Of a DNA stretch of 64,000 bases, positions 42,981 to 55,120 are shown in pieces. The stretch comes from Selaginella moellendorffii (taxonomy: Eukaryota; Streptophyta; Lycopodiopsida; Selaginellales; Selaginellaceae), in contig NW_003314268.1 of NCBI RefSeq assembly GCF_000143415.4, positions 2,865,502-2,929,501 on the forward strand, in the 5' to 3' direction. Positions within the stretch are counted from its first letter, which is position 1; every line of letters starts with the position of its first letter. A model generated the notes under the pieces. It was not told the DNA's origin. It worked only from the letters and a program-made list of their open reading frames with translations, and made no database searches. The translations under genes and the position numbers were made by a program.

Positions 42981-45900
42981 ATGGTTTCTTACAGGCGCCT
43001 CCAATCCACAGTGGAGGTGGTGCTGGCGGGATCGCCATCGCCACAGCAGCGCACGGAGCTCTTCCATATGCTGCATTTGTGCCGCCCAGAGTTCGAATCG
43101 TTCCTCCTCTATCCGGTAAGCTAGGTCACCGTAGAGATTCTTCCGCAAAGCCCTAAACCCCGAGGAAATGTGCGTCAGGAGCCCAAGGCAGCCGATCGAA
43201 CAGAGGTTTTATCGAAAGAAGTGAAGCTGCCGGACGCGCCGCCCACCGTGCTCGACGATCAGGATGTTCAAATTGTATGCTAGGAGTTTTCCTTCTTAGC
43301 TTTTAACGTTCTTTGCTTTGATCGCAGGCTTTGAAACTCAGTGACGACTATCATTTGAATGAGATCGATTGCGTGAGTCTTCTCGTCGCTGCTCATCAAG
43401 AGGTGAAAAACGACCTTAAGTTTGTGCAGGTCTCACGTACGTAATTTTTGTTTTGCGCAGTGGAATCTCTTAGGACGTGAGCCTCTCGAGGGCCTCCGAC
43501 TATCAGCAGGGTTGTGGTTCACGGAAAGAAGAGCGCTAATCAACTCCTTGCAGCTTATTCTGAGAGTAAAGTTTGCGGCTTTGTTTATGTTTGTTTTCTT
43601 ATGAGTTCTTTTCTTGCCAGAACAGGCCGTTGTGCTTGACGAAGAGCTTGATCCAGACTTGGTCGTTGATCTTCGACAATACATCGAGAGTTTGATTGAC
43701 GCTGGACTACGCAAGCGACTTGTGACACTTATCAAGGTACCCTTGCGTCACTTGTATCGCATCGGGGACTATATGCCACTTAACAGGAACTTGGTCGCGA
43801 AGATCCGTCTGGCTTAGGCGGGCCAGGGGTTGAGCCTTATGTTATGGATGCCAGGGGAGCTCTTGTACTACGTCATGACGTCGCACTTAGAGAACGGCTT
43901 AGCATATGCCAGTGTTTGGTCTTTTCATGCCTTATTGTTCGGATCAGTAAGTTTCTGAGGTCTTTGTTGCTGTAGTTTATTTTCTCTTCTTGTAGATTCG
44001 CAAGAAGCAAAAGACATCTATGGTCTTGTTAAGGACTGTTCGGGAGATCCATTTTCGTCACAATCCGTCGTCAAGCTTCAGGTGTCTTCCTATGCGTGCT
44101 GATCACTTACAATATCCCCTGTCGCAGATAGCGTACACAGTGATGTTTACCCTTGCAATCTCGTTAATATCGGATGCTCTCGGTGGTGGTCACGAGATGG
44201 GATCTGTGCTTTCGCCAGATGCTGTATTTCGCCGTGAGTTCCATAATCAGGTACCAGTTCTGCAAGATAGTTTCTCTCCTGATTTTTCTTCAGGTTATGG
44301 AGGTGGGGCTTGAGAGCACAACGAAAGGTTTTACAGATGTCATTAGACTAGTATGGGGGGTCTTCCTTATGTCTAACGTTGACACGAGCGGTATTTCAAT
44401 CAACGAATCACAATCTGATATAACAAATGCTCGAGCATGTCTTGATCACGCTTGCGAGCAGAACGTTTTTAAATTCCTCGTTGAGAAAATTTTAAAAGCT
44501 GCCGCCTTCGAGGTAACGGTTATTTACATTTTTGCGAGGCTGGTTATTTATATGGCATGGCAGAATGATGATCCAGATCTTGTGTTCATGTACAATGCTT
44601 ATTTGCACAAACTTTTCATAATATTTTTGTCCAATCCAATCGGCAGAGAGAAGGTACGTTAAATGTTCTTCAACACTTCTAGGATTTACTTTTTGACGTC
44701 CTCAATAGATCAAAGATTTGAAGAATGTCGCCATGTTTTCTGATCCATATCCGACCGAGGAGCCAATGGAGGATGATTTGATAACACGCCGTCAAGCTAT
44801 GCAAACACAAGCTGATCCTTTTATATCTTTGCTCGAGCTTATATCAGAAGTCTACCAGGTGATTTTCCATTGTTCTTACGTTCTCTTACGGAATTTGTTG
44901 TTTATCAGAGAGAACCAGCACTTGTTTCTGATAATGAAGTTCTTTGGAACTTCATAAGATTCATAAGCGAAGACCATTCAAGCTACCTTACATTAGTTGC
45001 TTTTCTCAAGATGCTGGTTGGATTGGTAAGCCCAAAAAATCACGACTGTGTTTTCATAAAACCTTTACAGGCTTGCAGTGAGGAAGGGGCTAGACAAGTG
45101 TACCAGATGCTACAGAACAAGACTTTCCGTACTGTTAGTTGGCAGACGCTTTTTAATTCGCTCAATGTCTATGAGGAGCACTTCAGACATTGCATTCAAA
45201 CAAGCGGTTCTTTGCTCCCTCCTTTTCAGGAGGGAGATGCCAAAGCTCTTGACGCCTATTTGCAAGTTTTGAAAAAGGTACTTCGCTAGTTTGCTGGTGA
45301 TATTGACGTATGATCATTCTTTTCAAGGTCTTGGAGGCTGGTAGCGAGGTGGAAAGGGCACTCTGGTTCCCGGATATTGAACCGCTTTTTAAGCTTCTCC
45401 CATTTGAAAATGTTCCACCGTATTTGAAGGTCGCGTTTTCCAGTGTTGTCATGCGGAACTAATACTGGATTTGCACAGGGATCTTTGCGAAATGCAATCT
45501 CTGCCTTTGTTCCGTTATCTCCAGTTATAAGAGACAGAGTATGGAGCTTACTGGATGCTTATGATCTTCCTCTGTCAGCTGCCACTACATTGGGAGGAGC
45601 CAATGTGCAACAAGTTTACGACATGACGTTTGAACTGAATGAAGTGGAGGCAAGGCAAGAAGAATATCCCTCTACAATTTCATATTTGAACCTGCTGAAT
45701 GTTCTGATGGCAAATGACCCCGACAAGTCTCACAAGGGTCAAAAGTAAGACTGAAATTTCGTTTATTTCTTTCTTTTAAGTGTTTTTCTCAGATTCGCTG
45801 GCATATTCAAGTTTGTCCGAGATCAGGTGTTCGGTCCGTATGCTCAAAGGGCCTATGCTGATCCCACATATAAATGGCAGATGGTGGTTGCATCCCTTAG

Positions 45901-48900
45901 GCACTTCCAAATGTATGTTTTGTAATTTGTTTTTTTCCTAGAGTTCTTTGTTGACAGCATTGTATTCATAGGATGCTGACGCTATATGATGTGTCCGAGG
46001 GGGATCTTCAAAATTCCTTGGAAGGATCTGAGCAGAGCTTTGGCGGAGCAAAGCTGTATCTTCCACCAATTGAAATAATGAAGGTACGTATGGTATTTTT
46101 TATGATGTTTTAAGCGAAACGTTTTCAGGATTTGATGGGCGGAAAATCTATCTTCCGAAGTCTCATGAGCATTGTTATGCTTGGAGCTGATTTTGTACTG
46201 GAGGAACGCATTAGCAAAAACTATGGTCCATCTCTTGAGGAAGCGGTGCAGCTTTGTTTGGAGCTTTTAGTTATTGCCTTTCAGAAAGATATTTTTTATG
46301 CCGACCACTGGCGACCGATTTATCAGGTACAACTCTTTTTGTTTCGTAGCGTTTCAACTTTCGTATGCTTATTTTGTAGACTATCGATGCTATATTGTCG
46401 CATGACAGCCGCCAAATCATAACCTTGATCCAGTACATCCATTATGAATCGCTATCAACTATCCAACATCTGTCGATCAAGATCATGGATGTCTTTAGGT
46501 GCGATTGTTTTACACCATCGAATTGCGCTAAAAGAGTTTTATTGGACAGTTCTCGATTGCCACACATAGTTTCTTTAATTGTCGATGCCAATGCCGCAAC
46601 AAATCTTGTTGAGGACTATGCAGCCTGTTTAGAAGCCCGCAGTCATGAACTTCAGACTTCTGACTGTGTTAAAGAAGATTCGGGCTCTCTTATTTTGCGG
46701 GTATGGAAGCTTCTTCTTTCTTTTCTTTATATAACATCATTGTGTATACACAGCTGCTTTTGTCAAACTTGAATCGACCTTCTCCAAATCTAGCTCATTT
46801 GTTACTCACGTTTGACATAGATCAACCTGTTGAACGGACAATCCTTCAACCAAAACGCGTATACAGGTGCGTCTTGTTTTTCAAATTTCTACTCTGAACT
46901 ATCATATCAGCTGCATGCGAGTTATATTGGAGCTTCTGGAATCACGCGCGAGGCCAGATGCAAACTCCTCGTTGCACGAGCTGGGATTTCAGGCAAGATG
47001 AAATACATTGTCCTTTTGACGTGCTCTTACCTATTGTTAAGTTCTACAGCTGGTGTATGAGCTCTGTGTCGATGAATTTACAAGTGGCCCGATGCTTGAC
47101 CTTATGCGAACGGAGAAATACGATTTCTTTTCTTGCGTACGTCCTCGTTTAATTTCCCGCTAACAAGTTCTTGCATCTTCGGCCTTATGACTCGTCATTT
47201 TTGCAGCATTTGGACTCTGCTTGTGAGCCACTTCCTAAGCGAGAGACAAACCATTCTTTACGTATTAGCAGTTTGCAGCAGGTATGCATAGCCTAGCTCG
47301 CGACGTCTAGATGTACTTCATTTGTTTTCTGCAGAGAGCATGGCTTTTTAAGCTATTGGCACTGGATTTGCATGTCAGTGACATGGATGTTTTGTCACAT
47401 CGTCGGAGTTGTCGTCGCCTTGTGGGGAAGCTTTTTATGGACGAAAGCGTGGATCCTCTGCCTGTGACAAATGCCGTGCCGGCGTTGCTTACTAACTATG
47501 GCCTTCAAAAAATGAAGGTTCGTTACAATCTGTTAATTGCTCGTTTTGTAACTATGAGTACGTCTATCAGGTTCTGGAGCTCCTTGATATCTTGCAGTTT
47601 TCTTTGGCAGAGCCTCCAACCGAAATTCCACAGTGCATAGAAGACTTTAAAGAAGATTTGAAGGTCTGTAATTCTGTGAAGCTCCTGGAGAGTGTTGATA
47701 AAACATTATGTCAGGTTGAAGAGATTCTGAACAATCCAGCATTGGTCGACGATGGTGGCATCTATACGCTTTCAGAACGTGGCGACAGAATAATCGATCT
47801 GACTGCTTTCAGGGACAAGCTTTGGCAGGTTAGTAACGTTCTCGAGAGATTGGACCTTGGACCGATAAGCGTTAACAGGCGTGCAAGAGGCTAGAAATGC
47901 AATATAACATTTTGGCAAATGAGCGACGCCAAGTGGCAGTACGTGACGCCGTGCAGCAGCTACTTAGGTGGGCATGGAAGCGCAACAAGTTTTTGGAAGA
48001 ACAAGCTGCACAGTTACACATGCTTGTGGGATGGACCCAACTAGTAGAGGTAAGCACGTTGGGACCTTAAACGTTTGCTTAATTCTTGTATTTCAGGTGA
48101 CATTCTCCAGACGATTTGAGTTCTTAGGGAACCGCATTCAAGTGATCTATGAGTAAGATACTACATTTGGTTGCAACTGGAGTTCTAATGCATTGATTTT
48201 TAATAGCACACTGGAAGCGGTTTTGGACGCAAGTTGTTCTTCAGACTGTTCTTTGAGCATGGCTTATGTCTTGAGCCAGGTAAGGAAAATTGTATTATTA
48301 TTATTTATTTATTTTCTTTTCTCTTTTTATTTTCGCACCTGAGAGTCAAGAATTTTTGTTTCAGGTTGTGCTGACATCAATGGCAAAACTTCAAGATCAT
48401 GGTATATTTGCGCCTGGTGAAGAAGATTACAATGATGACGCTACATATGGAGATGTTTTGACAACGGTCCGTTTACCCAATACCGCGTGCCAGACCATCC
48501 TCTCGAAACTCCTTACCGGTGTATTGCGACCTGAGTCATCTGAAGCTTTAAGACGAAGGTACGATGCTTATTGGAATAAAATCTTGACCACTCTAGCTGG
48601 ATGCTTTCAGGCAATTTGCATCTTTGTTAAGCTATTTTCATTATTGCCAAGGCATGGTAAATTCGGAACTTTCGGTTTCCATGATGCGGGGACTTTTGAT
48701 GGAGGGGCAAGACGGCGTTGAGGACACAGAATTCGAAAAGGTAAGCAGTGAAGCTACCCTTCATGAATGCTTACGTACGTTTTAAGTTGCAGCTAGAAGG
48801 GGATCAGGCCGAACTTGCTCAAATGAACTTTAATATGCTTAGGCAGGAGGCTACTGCCCTGCTTGACTTGGTAAAACTATTAGCTATGTTTTTTTTTTTA

Positions 48901-50847
48901 AATGTAACAATTTCTTCAGGTTGTAAAAGATGCATTACATGGAAGTGAAACGGGAAAGGCAATTGCGTTTTATGTTCTAGAGGCACTTGTGGCGGTTGAT
49001 CGTAATCAGCTGTTCTTTGGACATTTGCAAAGCAGGGGTTTATTGAACAGCTGCTTCACTGATATTAGTACAAATTCTTATCAGGTGAAAGAAGTCATTA
49101 CAATGTTTTCTCGCTGTTTAGTAACTTCTCGAACATACAGGCTTTAATTCTACCTTCTCGTGACATGATCCGACGTCTATATACTCTTGAGGCTGAATTG
49201 GCATTACTTTTAAGAGTGTGTTTTCACAACAAGAAACGAGGCGCGCAAGCATTGTTTGCCATGGGTGCCATCCAACATCTGTCATCCTGTAAAGCTATTG
49301 ATGTCCAGCTGACGGTAAACTGAATTTAAGAGCGTATCTCAAAATGTGGTTTGTTCTGTGAAATAGGACGATGCGAGGAAGGAGCATATGGGAATTGGAC
49401 TGCCATCACAACATGACAGGCAGCATCAGATTGTCATACCCGTTCTGAGGTTGATTTTATGTTTTACGACGCTAATTGACACAGGAAGAAAAGTAAGGTG
49501 TCAATTGCTTACTGGCGCTGATTCTACGTCTTATTGAACAGGACCGCGATGAAGTAGCTCTTGAAGTTCTAGAGTTTGTTAAACTTCATCATGGTTTGTT
49601 CGACCGTATCTTGCGAGACGATGGGACGAAAATGTATCTGGCAGACCTCGAAGAACTCCATTTGGCGACTGCAATTTTATCGAAGGTATATCATAATAAT
49701 TAGATGCTTCAAATTTTCTTTCCGATTATAGGTGTGGCCATTCGAGGGCTCTGAGGACTTTGGCTTCAAACAAGGCCTGTTCAATTTGGCATACATATAT
49801 TTCGCGCAGGATAATCAATCACGTAGTGGATTCATTCAGTTTTCTAAAAGCCAACGTCAAAATATGGGGGTACCTGCTGAGGTAAGATTAGTTTCCTAGC
49901 GATTGCAAGTGATTGTGTATTTCGCTGTCGCAGGACTCAAAGAAAATAGAGCTTCTTGTGACGCGCCTTCGTGGCAATCTGGTTTCCTACATTCACACAT
50001 TAGTCAGCAAGCAGGGAATGAGACTAAACATCTCTGGAACAGACGTATGAGATTTTTGCTACGAGAAACTGGTTAGTTACTAACAAGCTGCATTTTCAGA
50101 GTTCTGAGGTGGTTATGCGACACTACACCTTGGGACTTCAAAGGCAACCCAGCCTCAAGCTTGTCTCAAGTCTTTTGGAACAGGCGGCTTTAGATCTCGA
50201 ATCTTCTGCGGAAGAGAAAATGCTTATCGTGGCTAAGGTTCGGCGTTGAACAGTTTTGAAGCATCCAACCTGTTTGTTCTTGCAGCTTCCTGATATTAAC
50301 GAGCTTACAAGGCAGGAAGTCGATGACATCGCAAAGTCTAAGCAAGGGTCCGAAATGGAAAGCATGCGAAAGAGGTCCTATCCTATTAGAGCGTTTTCGT
50401 TGCTTTGTTACTTATCACGATTTGGTTGCAGAAGGTACTTGGCAATGGTGGAGATGTGTACAGATGCCAGCATCCGCGATACTCAAATCGCTTGCCTTGT
50501 TCTCGTCGTGGAGCAAGCTTTGGAAATCCTCTACCTCCATGTCGAAGCGATGTAAGTTCATCAAACTAAAACACCCATAACTTATGGTTTGCTTTACAGA
50601 CAAGAAGCTGCTCAAGGAGCCCAGGATTCAACGCAGGCACACAAAGGGGAGCTAGATGCTCTTGGGCAGAAGCTACTCCCAACGTTTGAGAAGCTGGAGT
50701 CCATCAAAGAGGTAAGCAATAGAGCTCCCATCCTCGATCTAGAGACATGCTTTTTTTTTCATTCAGGACAAGGTAGGACGAGGAGTGAAGCACATCCACA
50801 GGCTCATTTACTCTCTAAAGTCCCAAACTCGGCGGTACTTCGATTGA
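42981..50847 (+). CDS. NUP205: nuclear pore complex protein NUP205 (Nup192 family)
   Basis: Inner-ring scaffold nucleoporin. A long gene of about 35-40 small exons with introns of about 50 nt. The start is MVSYRRLQSTVEVVLAGS, followed by RRALINSLQLILRA and VVDLRQYIESLIDAGLRKRL in the N-terminal part. The middle includes VEVGLESTTKGFTDVIRLVW, SLLELISEVYQ, FIRFISEDHSSYLTLVAFLKML and SVLVGRRF-region exons that read through cleanly. The C-terminal exons end LIYSLKSQTRRYFD with the stop at 50845. The protein is helical throughout without transmembrane segments, as expected for an alpha-solenoid. I identified it by its overall block order. I did not verify every splice, so small exon errors are possible. 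Confidence 0.85.
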
Positions 50848-51063
50848 ATGTACAATTAGGATGATCAAAAAAGGGGAGCTGAATCTCTCCAGACAGATTA
50901 TGGTGTAGAGTTTGCAAGGCGATTGCCTCACGGAATACTTTCATGCGCGTCCACGGCGAGCTCGTTAAAGCCGCCAATTTTCAAATTAATCTTACTTTAT
51001 AAGTGCGTGCTCACGCTTCCCATTTTATCTTTTACATCATATAGATCTTACTTTAACAGCTAA

Positions 51064-51144
51064 GTGGACGTGCCAGAGTGGTTATCGGGCATGACTAGAA
51101 ATCATGTGGGCTTGCCCGCGCAGGTTCGAATCCTGCCGTCCACG
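51064..51144 (+). tRNA. trnS-AGA: tRNA-Ser (anticodon AGA)
   Basis: Same stems as the gene at 30379: GTGGACG/CGTCCAC acceptor, ctAGAaa anticodon loop, variable arm gggcttgccc, T arm gcaggttcgaatcctgc. 81 nt without intron. It differs from the first copy in the A-box region, anticodon stem and variable arm; all stems stay paired. It lies between the end of NUP205 and the ORP gene. Confidence 0.93.
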
Positions 51145-51383
51145 AAACCTAATTTTGTTTGAAAATCTTTGAATATGACACGTCTCAGCTTTTCCCACCA
51201 TCACCGGAGCTTAGGGTTAGGGCTTTTCAATTGGCGATGGCGCAATCTTCGCATCGCTTTTGTAGCCGGCATGGCATCGGCGTGGAATTCGGCTCTAATC
51301 AATCCGGCGCCAAGGTATGCCGATCCAATCTGTGAAATGGCGGAGATCGTCTCGCGCGTCCTCGTCCTCCTTGCTGCGCTTTG

Positions 51384-54200
51384 ATGGCCGCGGCGTCCTC
51401 TTCCAAGCCTAGCAAGGCCACTGGCTCCAAGGTGCCGTCTTTCACCGCCAGGAATCCAGCAGCCCCAGCGGCATTTCCAGATGCCGGGGATTTGCTCGCC
51501 AAATCGCCAACCGCGAAAACGAGGAAGAAGAGCCACTCTGGCGATGTCTGCGCGTCTTCAGCCCCGGCGCTAGCCGGTGTTCTTCACAAGTGGGTGAATT
51601 ATGGAAAGGGATGGAGGCCCAGATGGTTTGAGCTCGAGGACGGCATTCTTTTCTACTACAAGATCCATGGACCCGATAAGATTTGCGTGCAGAACGAGCA
51701 GATCAAGGCTTCCAAGATCATTGGAGATGAGTCGCGGAAGCTCTTGAAGAAGCCAAAGTTCTGTTCCCAAGGCGAGGAGAGGCAGCATCGAAGAACATTT
51801 GGAGAGGTACATTTAAAGGTACTTTTGTTTTCTTTCTTTTTTCTTTTTTTGTAAGTCACCATAAGGTTTTCTTCTCTGATAGGTGTGCTCTCTCCGAGAG
51901 AGCAAGTCAGATGATAGGAAGTTTTACATCTATACGGGAACAAAAACTTTGCATCTCCGTGCGGAGTCGAAGGAGGACAGGACGGCATGGATGGATGCGT
52001 TAAGAACTTCCAAGGACCTTTTCCCGAAAGACATGAGCAGTTTAAGCTATCCTCCGCCGGCAGACAACATTAAAATTTCGACAGGCGCGCTCAATGAGCA
52101 CCTTGTCAAGCTGGGAGTCCCCGAGCAAGGGATAAAAGAATGCGAGAAGATTATGATGTCCGAGTTTACAAAAATCCAACACCAACTGAGAGTAATGCAA
52201 CAAAAGAGGCTGTTCTTGATCGAAAAGATTAGACTTCTCGAGGTATGTTTTTTCAGTGTTTTTTCAGTTCAGGGTGATTCTACATTGTGGTGACAATGTC
52301 ATCGATGTTGTCAGGCTGATAAGCTAGAGCTGGAGACTACAGTTGTAGACGAGATGCAGAACAATGCGTCTGCGGGAGCAGGGAACGTAGTGGGAGCGTT
52401 GAAAGACCACGGTATTAAGACTCATTCATGTACGTGAAAACGTGATTCTGGCCCGTTTTCTTGCAGTTTTACGCCTTTTAGGTGCCGATGAATCAGAATC
52501 TGATGAAGACATACGGCAGGAAGTCGTGGAAGCGGAGTCAGATGACGAGGATTTCTTTGACACCAGGGAGTCTCTCTCGGAGGCATACCTTGAGAGCGCC
52601 GTGTTTAACACAACTGTGGAGCTGATTGAGAACGAGGATGTTTCAAGCAACGGGCCTTCTGGCGAGGATGTTGTATATCCTTCTGTTAAAAGGCGCACCA
52701 GGCTACCGGAACCAAAGGAAGTTGAAAACTGTGTCAGCCTTTGGTCCATGATCAGAGACAACATTGGGAAGGACCTGAGTCGAATTTGCTTGCCAGTTTA
52801 TTTCAACGAGCCACTATCGTCCTTGCAAAAATGCTTTGAAGATTTGGAGTACTCTCAACTGCTTGATCGCGCCAGAGAATATGGACAAAATGTAACGGAA
52901 ATACGATTACCAAGACTGACGCAACTCAGTGTTTTGTCTACAGGGAAACAGGCTAATGAGAATATTGTACGTGGCAGCTTTCGCAGTTTCTGGCTACGCT
53001 TCTACAGAAGGCCGACACTGCAAGCCATTTAATCCATTGCTCGGAGAAACGTATGAAGCAGATTTTCCGGACAAAGGCGTACGCTTTATAGCTGAGAAGG
53101 TAAGCATGAACTTCTTTTCACTCTTCGAAACTAACATTGCTGGTCATTGCAGGTAAGCCATCATCCAATGGTCATTGCTTGTCACTGTCAAGGCCGAGGG
53201 TGGGAACTCTGGGGAGACAGTACGCTCAAAAGCAAGTTTTGGGGTAGATCAATTCAACTTGATCCTGTTGGAGTACTCACACTTCAATTTGATGATGGCG
53301 AGACATTCCAATGGAGCAAGGTACAGTGAAGCCAATATACCACGTACAGCTATGACAAACTCCGTGGGTTCTCACAGGTGACGTCCTCTATAAACAATAT
53401 AATTCTCGGCAAACTTTATGTCGATCACTATGGTACAATGCGTATTCAGGGTAATCGAGGTCTTTCTTGTAAGCTCAAATTCAAAGAGCAGTCTATGATA
53501 GATAGAAATCCGCATCAGGTTCGTTTTCCTTTTTAATCCTGCGTTCTATAGAGTTAACGTATCGGTACTTTCACGTCCTGTTTCGTAGGTTCAAGGGTAC
53601 GTCCACAACGAAGGCGGTGATAAACTGGCTAGTCTTATCGGCAAGTGGGATGAGAGTATGTACTACGTGCTTGGGGATCCTGTGTCTAATGCTCGAGGCT
53701 ACGACCCGATGGATACGGCCACACTACTGTGGCAAAAGAATCCTCCGGCAGAGTTCCCAACGCGATACAATCTCACCGCCTTTGCCATAACATTGAACGA
53801 AATCACCCCTGATCTCAAGGTTCGTCGATCTGCTACCCCAAGACTTTCGTGCCAATTTACGGTTGTCTAGCAGGAGAAGCTCCCACCAACAGACTCGCGT
53901 TTGAGACCGGACCAAAGATACTTGGAGAACGGGGAATACGACCTGGCAAACGCAGAGAAGCAGCGGCTGGAACAGAAACAACGCCAGGTTTGCCTGTGCT
54001 GCTCTCAAGCTGCCAGTTTCAAACCTTCTCATCCTTCACAGGCGAGAAAGTTGCAAGAGACGGGGTGGACGCCAAGGTGGTTCAAGAGAGGCAGTGATCA
54101 AGGCACTTACCGGTTCGTGAAAACGTACTGGGAAGCTCGCAAGCTTGGCCAGTGGCAGGGTTGTCCAGATATCTTCGGCCCGGACCTGGCATCGGACTGA
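51384..54200 (+). CDS. oxysterol-binding-protein-related protein with PH domain (ORP)
   Basis: Lipid-transfer protein for sterol or phosphoinositide exchange at membrane contacts. The start ATG gives [11 protein letters not shown]; a Ser/Lys-rich leader precedes a PH domain (about residues 64-165: [21 protein letters not shown] through DRTAWMDAL). A coiled coil follows ([20 protein letters not shown]), then an acidic linker with SDEDIRQEV and SDDEDFFD. The ORD domain comes next, with the family signature EKVSHHPM, the lid region [14 protein letters not shown], and [14 protein letters not shown]. The C-terminus ends GPDLASD. About 750 residues and about ten exons. The layout matches plant PH-ORD class ORPs (ORP1/2-like). 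It ends 85 bp from a convergent small gene. Confidence 0.9.
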
Positions 54201-54285
54201 GCGTAAGCTGCCACTTCGTTTTATATTTGTGAGCTTACACAACTCGTACTCTCTCTTTGGATCAGGCTCCATTCTTTTTTTCTTT

Positions 54286-54639
54286 TCACTTCTTCCGGCA
54301 AACTGTATCGACTTGAGAGATGCCGCTCGCTTCGTCGGCGTCGAGCGCTTGCCTGAGCCTGCGAATTGCGCTGGTGTCGCGAATTCCACTGGAGCGAGCG
54401 AGGTAAGCGACGAAGTCCTCGTCACTGGCTGGTTGGAGGGTCGTTGCTGTGCTGCTCCAGGGATGGGCATCGTCGGACAAGAGCTTTGATTGTCCCACTC
54501 CGGCGGCCCCTTGCAAGAGGTTCCAGCACTCGATGTAGCAGTGGAGGAGGAGCATCTGGCCGGCCTGGTGGTGCTCCTGCTGCTGGCTATGGAACGCTGA
54601 GAAGCTGCGTTTCTTGAGGGGAGCTCTTCTCTGTGCCTC

Positions 54640-54645
<6 letters not shown>
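54286..54645 (-). CDS. hypothetical protein, 119 residues
   Basis: Intron-less frame beginning MEEAQRRAPLKKRSF right after a (GA)n tract in the transcript sense. The middle is Gln/His-rich (HSQQQEHHQAGQ) and the C-terminal third has an ordered look (DEDFVAYLARSSGIRDTSAI). No domain or homolog is recognised, and no signal peptide or membrane segment. Weak support: only an ATG after a typical GA-rich plant leader and plausible composition. A larger overlapping frame (to 54036) is antisense to ORP and less likely. Confidence 0.4.

Positions 54646-54670
<25 letters not shown>
54645..54670. repeat. (TC)13 dinucleotide microsatellite
   Basis: Uninterrupted TC/GA repeat just before the start codon of the 119-residue frame. 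On the minus strand it is a GA-rich 5' leader of a kind common in plants. Confidence 0.8.
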
Positions 54671-55120
54671 CCTCCCTCTTCTCTCCCTTTGCTTGGAGAA
54701 AAAGTTTTGAGAAGATCATGGATCTTTCTTTTTTCCTGGTTGTGGACACCAATTCGACAGATGGTGAGATGATAGAAAAAGTGGGGACACCTTTTTACAA
54801 GTGGCACCATTATTCGTGTTTTACTACAGGTTAAACTTTTGTTTACCTCTTACCTTTTACCACAAAACTATCTTTACTGAAACTTCCGGATAAAAGGAGA
54901 CAGTATTTTTGCAGTATAATTTTTAGTCCATTTGCGAATCTTTGGAACCTAGCGGTCGCGTTTGTATTTCCCTCGTTTCCCGCCCTAGATGCCGCGGGCG
55001 CGATGATGCGCCGCGATGGTAATCCGTCGCGCTTGGATTGACGGAGCTAACACGATTTCTCATCGCTGGACCCCTTGATATAGCGAGAGGATTTTGGAGT
55101 GGATCGATCGACTCCGGGGA
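54671..55120. other. intergenic region before the MATE gene
   Basis: About 450 bp. The right half is GC-rich (gatgccgcgggcgcgatgat) and probably 5' UTR or promoter of the MATE gene. No gene is seen. Confidence 0.35.

Noticed and set aside
54036-54752. 238-codon minus-strand frame
   Set aside because: Mostly antisense to the last ORP exons, with low-complexity Arg/Glu from the GA repeat.
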